A stretch of 64,000 nucleotides of DNA from the NCBI RefSeq assembly GCF_040513375.1, contig NZ_JBEVTG010000001.1, forward strand, positions 930,001-994,000, written 5' to 3'. This document shows, piece after piece, positions 29,578 to 38,600 of the stretch. The stretch comes from Flagellimonas_B algarum (lineage in GTDB: Bacteria; Bacteroidota; Bacteroidia; Flavobacteriales; Flavobacteriaceae). The notes beneath the pieces were generated by a model, which saw only the letters and a list, made by a program, of their open reading frames with translations, had not been told where the DNA came from and did no database searches. The translations under genes and the position numbers were made by a program. The stretch's first letter is position 1; the number at the start of each line of letters is the position of its first letter.

Positions 29578-29687
29578 AGGCTCAGGGGTATGGCAATTAT
29601 CCTAGGCAACTGCAAATATACCTCTTTTGCGACGCTGTCATTGGCTTTGTTGGAAGTTTAGCACGAAAGGCTCTAAATTATTTTCTT

Positions 29688-29695
29688 TAGCTTTG
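29688..29695 (+). promoter_or_regulatory. -7 box upstream of the TonB-type receptor
   Basis: TAGCTTTG matches TAnnTTTG and ends 19 bases before the receptor ATG. No TTG at the usual -33 spacing. Confidence 0.4.
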
Positions 29696-29714
29696 GGAGA
29701 CAACCCAAACCTAA

Positions 29715-32129
29715 ATGAAGTACCTACCGACCGTATTGATTTCCCTCTGTTTGGGGCTGTTTCAGCTTCAAGCCCAGGATTTTTCCATTGCCGGAAAAGT
29801 GGTCGACAGCAATGACGAAATTATTCCTTTTGCGAACATCCTCCTTTTGAACGCGGCCGACAGTACGTTTGTCAAAGGCACCTCGGCAAACGACCATGGG
29901 CTTTTCGTTCTCGAAGCCATCCCGCCCAACCTTTACCTATTACAAGCCAGCTATATCGGCCGGGGCTCCAAACCCTTGGCCTTGGATGTTAAGGCGGATA
30001 TCAGATTGGGGGCCTTGGTGATTCCGAAGGCGACCGAAGACCTCGACGAGGTCGTGGTCACTGCCAGACGACCGACGGTGAAGCGCCTGACAGACCGTTT
30101 GGTTTTCGAAGTAGAGAATACCGTGGTGTCGCAGGGGACCTCTTGGGACATATTAAGGAATACACCCGGTGTTATCCTGAATCGAGATGCCTTGCAGATT
30201 AGGGGAAATACGGCGAATGTGTATTTGAACGGAAGAAGGGTACAACTTTCTGAACAAGAAGTCAAGGATCTTTTGGAAGGCTTGACCGGAAGCGCCGTCA
30301 AAAGCGTTGAGGTTTATACCAATCCGCCGGCAAGTTTTGATGCTGAAGAAGGGGCCGTAATCAACATTTTGACCAATAAGAACGTGGCGACGGGTTATAA
30401 AGGCAGTTTGGAAGCCCGTCTCACACAAGGGGTGTTTCCGAAATACGGTTTCGGAACAAGTCATTTTCTTAAAACGGACAAGCTCAATTTGTTCGCCAAT
30501 TACAACTACAATTCCAGAAAGAACAATATTGATGTAGATAAAGGCATCAACTTTATCAACGACTCAGGTGTTTTTTCAAGATGGTCGACCGATGAAAACC
30601 AAATCAAGGAATATGACACGCATAGCTTGAATTTGAATTTGGATATCGATGCCGATGAACGGAATGAGCTGAATTTTTCAACCAACATCCTACTGGCCCC
30701 GGATCAAATTTGGCAACGAGACCTGTTCGCTGAAATTCGGGATCCTATGCTCCGGCTGGATTCAACATTTACCACCTCGAATTCTGGGGCAGAAGACAAA
30801 CGGAATCTAGCGTTCGATCTTTCTTGGGACCATAAATTCAAAAAACCGGGAGCGAAGTTGAAATTCAATGGGCACTACACCAATTATTTCAATACCTATT
30901 CGCAAAATATCGATTCCCGTTATTTTGATCAAAACGGGGATTTTCTTCGAAATTTCGCTTTTCAAACCGAAGGGGAACAACAGATCGACATCATTACCGC
31001 ACAGCTGGACTTTCAAACCCCTATAGGCAGTAGTTCTTTTGAGGCAGGCACCAAAATATCCGTAATCAATTCGGATAGTAATGTGGATTTTTCCAACTTT
31101 TCCGACACCAATGAAGTGGCCAACCCTTCTTTGTCCGATGCTTTTGTCTATGAAGAAAACGTGTATGCCGCTTACATGAGTTATGTCAAAAGTTGGGAGA
31201 AATGGTCGGTAAAGTTGGGCCTACGCGGCGAACTCACCGACGCCCAAGGTACTTCGTTAACTATGAATGAGGTCAATACCCAGGATTTTTTTGAACCTTT
31301 CCCTTCTGTTTATGTGTTGTATAACCTAAATGACGCCCACAGTTTTTCATTCGACTATGGTAGGAATGTACAACGCCCGAGATACAATGACTTAAATCCT
31401 TTTCGACTCTTCTTTAATGAGAATGATTTTTTGGAAGGAAACCCCAGGTTACAACCTAATTTTTCAAACAATTTCAACTTCAATTATACCTTAAACGGGG
31501 AGTTTTTCTTTGACATTTACTATAGGGATAACGGCAACTATATTAGCGAATTGGTGTTTCAAGACAATACGGCATTGACGCTGAGGGAACTGAAACAGAA
31601 TGTGTTGGAAAGCACTTCTTATGGCTTGGATTTTACCTTGAGCAAGAGCATTGCCGACCCTTGGTTTTTGTATTCCTATGTTTCTGTTTTCCACGAAGAC
31701 GAGACCTTTTTGGCGGTCGAGAGCGAAGCGGAACAGTTTGAAAACGCCATCGATGGATTTTACATCTATGTAGCGAACTACCTCACACTGTCAAAGGACG
31801 GGAGCTTTACGGGCGAGTTGACATTTAGCCATTTCTCGAAATACCTATTCGGTTCTTACGTTCAAGCCCCGATAACCAATTTGACCTTAGGGCTTCGAAA
31901 AAGTCTATGGAACGACCGGGCCATTTTGTCGCTAAGTGCCGAGGATTTGTTGGGTGAAGCCAATGGAAGGTATACGTCTCGTTATCTCAACCAAGACAAC
32001 AACTTCCTCTCGGTACCCGAGACCCAATTCATCCGTGTCGGGTTCACCTATAATTTCGGGAATTTCCGACTCGAGGACAACCAACGCGAAATCGATAAAA
32101 AGGAACGCGAACGGATCAATGGGGAATAA
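29715..32129 (+). CDS. CarboxypepD_reg/TonB-type outer-membrane beta-barrel receptor
   Basis: 804 residues. Signal peptide MKYLPTVLISLCLGLFQLQA-QDF, then a carboxypeptidase-regulatory-like Ig domain (~22-105: FSIAGKVVDSNDEIIPFANI). A TonB-plug-like domain follows (~110-220: DLDEVVVTARRPTVKRL, NTPGVIL, LNGRRVQLSEQEV, SVEVYTNPPASFDAE), then a large C-terminal barrel (~230-800) rich in alternating aromatic strands. This is the Bacteroidota outer-membrane beta-barrel family related to TonB receptors. Ligand unknown; no SusD partner, regulator or catabolic gene is adjacent, so uptake specificity cannot be inferred. Confidence 0.9.
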   Translation: MKYLPTVLISLCLGLFQLQAQDFSIAGKVVDSNDEIIPFANILLLNAADSTFVKGTSANDHGLFVLEAIPPNLYLLQASYIGRGSKPLALDVKADIRLGALVIPKATEDLDEVVVTARRPTVKRLTDRLVFEVENTVVSQGTSWDILRNTPGVILNRDALQIRGNTANVYLNGRRVQLSEQEVKDLLEGLTGSAVKSVEVYTNPPASFDAEEGAVINILTNKNVATGYKGSLEARLTQGVFPKYGFGTSHFLKTDKLNLFANYNYNSRKNNIDVDKGINFINDSGVFSRWSTDENQIKEYDTHSLNLNLDIDADERNELNFSTNILLAPDQIWQRDLFAEIRDPMLRLDSTFTTSNSGAEDKRNLAFDLSWDHKFKKPGAKLKFNGHYTNYFNTYSQNIDSRYFDQNGDFLRNFAFQTEGEQQIDIITAQLDFQTPIGSSSFEAGTKISVINSDSNVDFSNFSDTNEVANPSLSDAFVYEENVYAAYMSYVKSWEKWSVKLGLRGELTDAQGTSLTMNEVNTQDFFEPFPSVYVLYNLNDAHSFSFDYGRNVQRPRYNDLNPFRLFFNENDFLEGNPRLQPNFSNNFNFNYTLNGEFFFDIYYRDNGNYISELVFQDNTALTLRELKQNVLESTSYGLDFTLSKSIADPWFLYSYVSVFHEDETFLAVESEAEQFENAIDGFYIYVANYLTLSKDGSFTGELTFSHFSKYLFGSYVQAPITNLTLGLRKSLWNDRAILSLSAEDLLGEANGRYTSRYLNQDNNFLSVPETQFIRVGFTYNFGNFRLEDNQREIDKKERERINGE

Positions 32130-32158
32130 GCGATGGTCATAATGACAACACCCTCATT

Positions 32159-32189
32159 TTGAGAAACTTCACTTTTTGCCGTATTTTTG
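32159..32189 (+). promoter_or_regulatory. Promoter of dusB
   Basis: TTG (32159-32161), 20-base spacer, TATTTTTG (32182-32189): a full Bacteroidota-type promoter 19 bases before the GTG start. Confidence 0.7.
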
Positions 32190-32208
32190 CCTCCCATAAA
32201 AAAAGAAC

Positions 32209-33201
32209 GTGCCACAGATAGGTAACATAGCACTTCCCGAATTCCCCTTGCTTTTGGCCCCCATGGAGGACGTCAGCGACCCTCCATTTCGAGCCCTCTG
32301 TAAAGAGAACGGCGCCGATGTGGTGTATACCGAATTCATTTCCTCGGAAGGGTTGATCCGAGATGCCGCCAAGAGCGTCATTAAATTGGACATTTATGAA
32401 AAGGAACGGCCCGTAGGTATCCAGATTTTCGGTGCCGAGATGGATTCGATGCTCCAGGCCATCGATATCGTTGAAAAATCCAATCCGGACATCATCGATA
32501 TCAATTTCGGTTGCCCGGTCAAAAAAGTGGTCAGTAAAAATGCTGGGGCAGGGATCTTACGCGACATTCCGTTGATGGTCAAATTGACCGAGGCTATGGT
32601 GAAACGCACCAAGCTTCCCGTAACGGTGAAGACCCGATTGGGCTGGGACAGTGATTCCATTAAGATCGTGGAGGTGGCCGAACGTTTGCAGGATGTCGGT
32701 ATTGAAGCGATATCGATCCATGGCCGTACCCGGGTACAGATGTACAAGGGCCATGCCGATTGGAAGCCGATTGCCGCGGTCAAGAACAACCCGCGCATGC
32801 ATATCCCTGTTTTTGGGAATGGGGATGTCGACAGTCCGGAAGCCGCAGTGCGAATGCGTGATGATTTCGGCCTTGACGGGGCTATGATCGGTCGGGCGAG
32901 TATCGGAAACCCTTGGTTCTTCAACCAGGTCAAACACTACTTCAAAACAGGGCAACACCTGCCATCCCCCAGTATGGAAGAACGGGTCACGGCCGCACGA
33001 AGGCATTTGCAAATGGCCATTGATTGGAAAGGGGAGAAGCTGGGTGTTTTCGAAACCAGAAGGCATTATACCAACTACTTCAAAGGGATACCGCATTTTA
33101 AGGAATACCGCATGAAAATGGTCACTAGTGATGAATCGGCCGATGTTTTCGCGGCCTTTGATGAGGTGCTCGAAAAATTCGGCGACTTCCAATTCGCCTA
33201 A
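32209..33201 (+). CDS. dusB: tRNA-dihydrouridine synthase B
   Basis: 330 residues starting with GTG; the N-terminus PQIGNIALPEFPLLLAPMEDVSDPPFR is the classic Dus opening and begins right there, which fixes the start. FMN-barrel motifs follow: FGCPVKKVVSKNAGAGIL (with the catalytic Cys in the GCP loop), VKTRLGWD, SIHGRTRVQMYKG, and GNGDVDSPEAA. It reduces specific uridines in the tRNA D-loop using FMN and NADPH. It has its own promoter and converges on the FtsX-type permease, their stops overlapping in a 4-base stretch (33198-33201). Confidence 0.96.
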   Translation: MPQIGNIALPEFPLLLAPMEDVSDPPFRALCKENGADVVYTEFISSEGLIRDAAKSVIKLDIYEKERPVGIQIFGAEMDSMLQAIDIVEKSNPDIIDINFGCPVKKVVSKNAGAGILRDIPLMVKLTEAMVKRTKLPVTVKTRLGWDSDSIKIVEVAERLQDVGIEAISIHGRTRVQMYKGHADWKPIAAVKNNPRMHIPVFGNGDVDSPEAAVRMRDDFGLDGAMIGRASIGNPWFFNQVKHYFKTGQHLPSPSMEERVTAARRHLQMAIDWKGEKLGVFETRRHYTNYFKGIPHFKEYRMKMVTSDESADVFAAFDEVLEKFGDFQFA

Positions 33202-34409
33202 AGGCGCACCAACTTTTCTGAAATCCGACCGCTTGCGATTTTGGCCGAAATGAGCCCGAGTACCGCGATCGTTCCCAACACGATTAAGACGTTGACCAGC
33301 TTGAATTCTACCGGATAGGCTAATGAAGGGGTGATCATCAACCATTCGAAAGCCAGTTGTGAACCCACCAGTGCCGCTCCAATGGCGACTCCGATCAAGC
33401 CGCCGGTAAGGGTCACCAAGATCCCTTGAATGAAGTAGATCCGACGCAAATCTTTGACGGTGGAACCCAAGGCGAAAAGGGTTTTCGAATTCTGCTGCTT
33501 ATCAAGGATCATCATGATAATGGCCCCGACCACATTGAAGAGGGCGATGATCAATACGAGGGTAAAAATAAGATAGGTGGCCAGGTTTTCGGTGTTGAGC
33601 ATGCGATACAGCGTGCTGTTCAGCTCTTGTCGGGTCAGAACGATGACCTTGTTCCCCAAAATCTCCGAAACGCTTGCCCGCAGTCTTTCCAAATCGGCGG
33701 TAGGGGCTACCTTGAAATTGATGCCTGAAACCAGGGTGCTGTCTTTTTCGAGAAAGCTCTGTACCAAAGGGAGGTCTGCAAACACGTATTGCTTGTCCAA
33801 ATTCTCTTCGATGGCATAGACCCCACTTACGACGACCGGTAATTCGTTGTAAAACGACTTGGATCGCAAGGCATCGGCGGTCAAGGACCCTTTGCCCGGC
33901 TTGAGCGTGATCACACTCAAGGGGTTGTTGTAATTGTCAATGGTCAAGGACAGCAAATTCGCGATACCGATACCGACCACGGCCTGTTGTTCGCTGACTC
34001 CCCAATTGCCGTAGTACAAAATACTATCGACCCCGGTGACCTGGCGATAGGCACTGTCGATGCCCTTGATATAGGCGATGTGGCTTTTGCCCCGGTGGCT
34101 GAGGTATACCCGTTCTTCGATCTCTTTTGAAAATCCGATAAGGCCTGTAATCGAAGCCAATCGGGATTGCTCCTCTTCTGAAAGGGTGTAGAATTTGCCG
34201 GTAGTGGCAATGGCTTTGATGTCGGGGTCAAAGGTATTGGTGAATTGGAGGCTAAAGGTCTTTAACCCCGCAAAAGCGGAAAGCACGACGAAAAGGGCTG
34301 CCGAACCGATGACGATAACGAGAAAGGTGATGAAATTGATGATGTTGACCGCATTCTGGCCGCTTTTCGAACGCAGGTAGCGTTTGGCGATGTAGAGCGG
34401 AAAGTTCAA
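33198..34409 (-). CDS. FtsX/LolE-type ABC transporter permease
   Basis: 403 residues with the family topology: one N-terminal membrane span (IINFITFLVIVIGSAALFVVL), a periplasmic MacB-like domain (~50-265), then three C-terminal spans (LATYLIFTLVLIIALFNVVGA, ILVTLTGGLIGVAIGAAL, LVNVLIVLGTIAVLGL). The N-terminal motif IAKRYLRSKSGQNAVNIINFIT is typical of LolC/LolE-like permeases. It may help extract lipoproteins from the inner membrane, with the ATPase encoded elsewhere. It starts 2 bases after rbfA, so the two are co-transcribed, a pairing common in flavobacteria. Confidence 0.9.
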   Translation of the reverse strand: MNFPLYIAKRYLRSKSGQNAVNIINFITFLVIVIGSAALFVVLSAFAGLKTFSLQFTNTFDPDIKAIATTGKFYTLSEEEQSRLASITGLIGFSKEIEERVYLSHRGKSHIAYIKGIDSAYRQVTGVDSILYYGNWGVSEQQAVVGIGIANLLSLTIDNYNNPLSVITLKPGKGSLTADALRSKSFYNELPVVVSGVYAIEENLDKQYVFADLPLVQSFLEKDSTLVSGINFKVAPTADLERLRASVSEILGNKVIVLTRQELNSTLYRMLNTENLATYLIFTLVLIIALFNVVGAIIMMILDKQQNSKTLFALGSTVKDLRRIYFIQGILVTLTGGLIGVAIGAALVGSQLAFEWLMITPSLAYPVEFKLVNVLIVLGTIAVLGLISAKIASGRISEKLVRL

Positions 34410-34411
34410 GA

Positions 34412-34807
34412 TCAGGATTTCTTGCGTTTGTCCAACAGGTCGCGGTTTTCAATAGGGTTTTCTTCCCCTTTCAAGGATTTATCGATGTTTTCGATATAGT
34501 CGAGGGAGTCGTCCAAATAAAAGGCCAATGCCGGCACGCGGCGCAATTGGTTTTTGGTGCGTTGGGCCAGTTCATGCTTGATCAGGGGCTCGTTCGATTG
34601 GATGCCTTCGATGAGTTCGCCCGCCTTGTCTGACGGAAAAATGCTCAGGTACACCTTGGCCAACGAGAGGTCAGAGGTGATATAGACCTTGGAGACCGAG
34701 ATCAGGGTGCCTTTCATTCCCCCGTCGGTAGCTGCCCGTTGCAGCACCTCGGCCATGTCTTTCTGTATGATGCCGGCTATTTTTCGTTGCCGTTGTGTTT
34801 CTTCCAT
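34412..34807 (-). CDS. rbfA: Ribosome-binding factor A
   Basis: 131 residues. The KH-like fold signature is seen as RKIAGIIQKDMAEVLQR, then ISVSKVYITSDLSLAKVYLSIFP, and LAQRTKNQLRRVPALAFYLDDSLDYIENID near the C-terminus. It binds the 30S subunit during late 16S rRNA maturation. The permease gene follows after 2 bases; a methylmalonyl-CoA epimerase gene diverges. Confidence 0.95.
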   Translation of the reverse strand: MEETQRQRKIAGIIQKDMAEVLQRAATDGGMKGTLISVSKVYITSDLSLAKVYLSIFPSDKAGELIEGIQSNEPLIKHELAQRTKNQLRRVPALAFYLDDSLDYIENIDKSLKGEENPIENRDLLDKRKKS

Positions 34808-34812
34808 TGGGG

Positions 34813-34820
34813 CAAAAATA
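34813..34820 (-). promoter_or_regulatory. -7 box of the rbfA-permease operon
   Basis: On the minus strand TATTTTTG matches TAnnTTTG, five bases before the rbfA ATG. That leaves almost no leader; no TTG at the expected spacing. Weak. Confidence 0.35.
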
Positions 34821-34845
34821 GTGCATTAATACTATCTTCGTAAGC

Positions 34846-35253
34846 ATGATGGATAAGATAGAGCATATCGGAATCGCGGTAAAAGACCTAGAGGCCTCGA
34901 ATACCCTATTCGCCAAATTGTTCGGCCAGCCCCATTACAAGATCGAGGCAGTGCCCTCGGAAGGGGTGCGCACCTCTTTTTTCAAATCGGGCCCGAACAA
35001 GATCGAATTGCTCGAAGCAACGGACCCCGATAGTGCGATCGCCAAGTTCATCGCCAAAAAAGGGGAGGGGATCCACCATATCGCTTTTGCGGTCGAGAAT
35101 TTGGAAGAAGAACTGCAACGTCTTGAAAAGGAGGGACTTATCGTCTTGCCGGGCTTTCCGAAACCCGGCGCTGACAACAAAGAGGTCGCCTTTTTGCACC
35201 CCAAGGGCACGAACGGGGTGTTAGTCGAGCTTTGCCAAGAGCGCAAGGCGTAA
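34846..35253 (+). CDS. mce: Methylmalonyl-CoA epimerase
   Basis: 135 residues of the vicinal-oxygen-chelate fold. MDKIEHIGIAVKDLEAS begins the first beta-alpha-beta unit with the metal His, GVRTSFFKSGPNKIELLEA carries the Glu/Gln ligand, and KGEGIHHIAFAVENLEEEL begins the second unit with another metal His. The PKGTNGVLVELCQ end has the last Glu ligand. It interconverts (S)- and (R)-methylmalonyl-CoA between propionyl-CoA carboxylase and the B12-dependent mutase. Mutase genes are not in the window. ATGs at 34846 and 34849 are both possible. Confidence 0.94.
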   Translation: MMDKIEHIGIAVKDLEASNTLFAKLFGQPHYKIEAVPSEGVRTSFFKSGPNKIELLEATDPDSAIAKFIAKKGEGIHHIAFAVENLEEELQRLEKEGLIVLPGFPKPGADNKEVAFLHPKGTNGVLVELCQERKA

Positions 35254-35259
35254 AGGATG

Positions 35260-35290
35260 TTGGAACATCGAAAAATAAAAGCTAATTTTG
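35260..35290 (+). promoter_or_regulatory. Promoter of the CAT-anticodon tRNA
   Basis: TTG (35260-35262), 20-base spacer, TAATTTTG (35283-35290): a full match to the Bacteroidota consensus, ending 13 bases before the tRNA. Confidence 0.75.
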
Positions 35291-35303
35291 CGGTCCAATT
35301 AGC

Positions 35304-35377
35304 GGTCCTATAGCTCAGTTGGTTAGAGTAGCTGACTCATAATCAGTTGGTCCCTGGTTCGAGCCCAGGTGGGACCA
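35304..35377 (+). tRNA. tRNA with CAT anticodon (Met or Ile2)
   Basis: 74-base cloverleaf. Acceptor GGTCCTA/TGGGACC (35304-35310 with 35370-35376, one T-G pair), discriminator A, D loop AGCTCAGTTGGTTAGAG, anticodon arm CTGA-CTCATAA-TCAG, T arm CCTGG-TTCGAGC-CCAGG. CAT can mean elongator Met or lysidine-modified Ile2. The TTGGTC-CTGGTTC-CCAG-GGG-CC pattern resembles known Ile2 tRNAs, so I lean slightly to Ile2. It does not look like initiator tRNA, because the first acceptor pair is a proper G-C. Confidence 0.93.
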
Positions 35378-35580
35378 CATCAAGCAGAAGCCCAGTGTTT
35401 TAGACACTGGGCTTTTTGTGTTGCGAAAAGTCTGGGCAAACCCAAGGCTTTGAAGCAAAACATAAGGTTGTGCTTTGCGTTCGCAAAGTGCCAGCTTCTA
35501 TTTGCGGTAGGGGGACTTCTCTGGTCCAAGAGCGGAGCGATCTAACCCAGGTGGGACCACATCAAGCAGAAGCCCAGTGT
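35364..35580 (+). repeat. 35-bp direct repeat of tRNA 3' end plus terminator arm
   Basis: The 35 bases at 35364-35398 (last part of the tRNA T arm, acceptor strand, linker, and left terminator arm) recur exactly at 35546-35580. The 147 bases between hold no gene; they contain a 7-bp hairpin CTTTGCG-TT-CGCAAAG near 35471. The repeated tRNA part is only the 3' end, as in element attachment-site duplications or remnants of tandem tRNA copies. Confidence 0.85.
35388..35417 (+). terminator. Terminator after the CAT tRNA (first copy)
   Basis: Perfect 11-bp stem AAGCCCAGTGT / ACACTGGGCTT (35388-35398 with 35404-35414) with loop TTTAG and a following T-run. Confidence 0.9.
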
Positions 35581-35605
35581 CTAAAACACTGGGCTTTTTG
35601 TTTTT
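35570..35605 (+). terminator. Second terminator copy, hairpin inverted
   Basis: Stem AAGCCCAGTGT / ACACTGGGCTT (35570-35580 with 35586-35596) is identical to the first copy, but the loop is CTAAA, the reverse complement of TTTAG. The whole 27-base hairpin is therefore the exact reverse complement of the first. A T-run follows, and it stands between the tRNA and the convergent alpha-2-macroglobulin gene. Confidence 0.8.
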
Positions 35606-35691
35606 CTGGATTTGCCTACCCCAGCTAGGGATTTGGAAAAAACGACTCCTATGGACATGGATGGGCCTTCGTTGTTTATTTTTTGACCGAA

Positions 35692-38600
35692 TCACTGAAC
35701 CAATAGTCGCCCGCTATTCGAATTTCCGGAGAATTCAGGGGCATACATACTTTGTATGGTGGCCAATCCAATTGCGAAATCACCGCGATTGTTGACCCTT
35801 AAATTGTATTCAAGGACATGGGACCCTTTTGGCAGATAATCAAAGAAAAAATGTGTCGCGACATCACGTGTTGATTGATAATACCTGAGTCTGCCTTGCC
35901 TTTTATGTCCTGAAAGGACGTCAATCGGTTCCAATCCAGAGGCGCGGAGGTCTTTTAAGTGCACGAATTCAATCGACTCGTTTGAACGGATTTCCAGTCG
36001 TACTTTGATCATATCACCCGGATTGAGTTCCATGTTTTTATGGATTGGAACGAATCGAGTTCCTTGTGTTGAGACCTCTTCGAGAAAAAGTTGCTTATGA
36101 ACGGTTAGGGGTCCTTTAGGTGAGGCTGAAAGGTTATCCAGCGTTTCAAAATACTGCCAATAAAAACCTCCTAAACCGGCAACCTTGCTTTTATTCTGAA
36201 TTTCGACGACAGCCATTTCGGAATTTATTTCCTTCTTATTCCATACCAATTTCAAATAACCTGTACCTGCTTCTTTTTGGGCATGCTCCGATGTCTTGCT
36301 TTGAACCTTTTGACCACCAATAGAAATAGTAGTATTATCCGAAATCGACAACCAATCGCTTCCTTGCAACAAAAGGGCATAAATGGCTTCCGCGGTTGAT
36401 TTGGTCGTTTCCCATTGATGCGTCTTTTTGTTTTTCAATAGCCATAGTTTCATGGCATTGATGTTCTTGACCCCAGCACCTAATTCCGCAGCGGCTTCAA
36501 TGATCAAGGCCTGGGTTTCGATCGGTGCACGTGACCAACGCCATCCGGCCTTGTTTTCCTTCCAATACATTCCATTTTCTTTGCTATCCACCGCTTGTTC
36601 CACAATAGCGGACATGATTTTTTTTGAATGCCCACCATATCCGTGACGATTTAATATCAGTGCGATCATCGCTTTGTTGAACAAGGAAGTTTGATTCCAA
36701 TCTTTTTTGAACACCTCCAGATAGGTTGATTGGATCGATTCCAATTCTTCACTTATGGGATGGCTTTCCAAAAAGAAACTTCTTGCATAGAAATAGTGGA
36801 TTTCATCGGACCTCAAACGTATGGAATGAATGTTCTTCTCTAGGCGTACATTGTGGTCTTTAATAAACCCGTTGTCCAAAAAGACCAAAGCGTTATTTAA
36901 TAGGGACTGGATTTCATAGCTCTTTGCATCGACCACCTTAAGATGCTGTAAGTGTCCGAAGCCCGCGACGATGTGTCTAGTAATAAATGTGTTTGCGGCG
37001 CCACCCGAAAACCAAGGAAAGCCCCCAGACTCCAATTGAAGTTCTTCAAGTTTGTTGATGGCCAAAGCGCGCTTCTCGAGAAGTGCGTTATTCTCAAAAA
37101 GGGCCCCTAGCTTGGCAAGATTTTCACTTTCATTTACGGCCTCCATGGCCCAAGGGCTTTCTTCTACCAAGATGCTTTTCAATTCTTGGTTTTTTTGCAA
37201 TGGTGACTTTGACCCGTCCATCTTTTTCCAAGCCTCAAAAACTTCAGCAATTTTCGATTCATGTTCAATAATGTACTGGGTTATCGCATTCGCATAGAAT
37301 TTAGAAAAAGTTTGTTCAGCACATTCGTATGGGAATTCAATGAGATAGGGCAATGATTTTATGGCCGACCAGGCCGGGTTTGAAGTATATTCTAAGATCA
37401 GCCGGTGGTTTTCCTTTGATGTAGGCCCCGTTCTTCCCAGTTGTTCGAATTCCACTTTTTTGATACTGTTCGGCAAAGCGAGGATAGGGGTCGATTGGGT
37501 GATCAGAACCTTATCGGATAGTACAGGCAGAATCGTGCTTTCACCGTCACTTATCTTGCCGGCTGTTGCTACTACTTTGAATTCAATCGCATCAACATCC
37601 CGGGGAATACTTAATTTCCATGAGACATTGGTATCCCCGTTTGATGGAATAACAAAGGGTTGGCTAGTATTTTTTTCGATGATCATCGCGTTCAACGGCA
37701 TTCCGGTATTGGCATTAAAAAGCTGTAAGTTGATCGAACCCACCTGCGATACGGAGGATAGATTTATAATTTTGGACGAAAACACCAAAGTGTCCCTTAC
37801 CCGTAAGAATCGGGGGTAATTTGGTATGACATTAAGCTCTTTTTGGGTAATTGCCGTTCTTTCGAATTTTCCCAATTCAACCGCCTTGGTATGGGCCAAC
37901 ATCATGAAGCGCCATTTCGTCAAAGCTTGGGGCGAATCGAATTCCACACTAACGAAACCGTCTGAATCGGTCTCGAGGTTGGGATGAAAAAAAGCCGTTT
38001 CCTTGAGATTGGTTCTAGGTTCTATTTTTAAAGCTCGTTCAGCTCCTTTCTTGGTGGTGATCAGCACAACGCCATTCTTGCCCAAAGAGCCATATAGTTC
38101 GGTTGCAGCCGATCCCTTAATAACAGAGATATCTTCAATATCTTCCGTTTCAAGCAAGATTTCTTCGGCATTTCCCTCTTCGAATACGAAAGGAACACCA
38201 TCCACAATGAACAATGCCCGATCGTTTGCATTTATACTGTTCAATCCACGGATAACAACGCGCTTCGCCGTTCCGGAAGCTCCAGCTGCTTGGGTTATCG
38301 CTACCCCCGCCGCTTTACCCGAAAGCCCTCTTTCAATGGAATGGGAAATCCCATTCGCAGTAGTGTAATCCACGCTATATCCTAATGGGTAGGCGTCCCT
38401 TTTGATACCTTGTGCGGTAACCACTACTTCTTCGAGAGCAGATGCATCTTCCGTCATAAGAACGTTGATCGTTTTTGATTTGGACACTAAAACCGATACA
38501 TCTTTTTGACCGATGTAAGTAAAAATGAGCACCGAATTTTTTTTGGCATCTATGGTATAAAACCCATCGAAATCCGTTTGGGTACCGATCGATGTTCCAT

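Noticed and set aside
35416..35628. 70-codon plus-strand frame over the duplicated tRNA end
   Set aside because: It covers the terminators and tRNA 3' repeat and has no protein-like conservation; a chance frame over RNA-related DNA.
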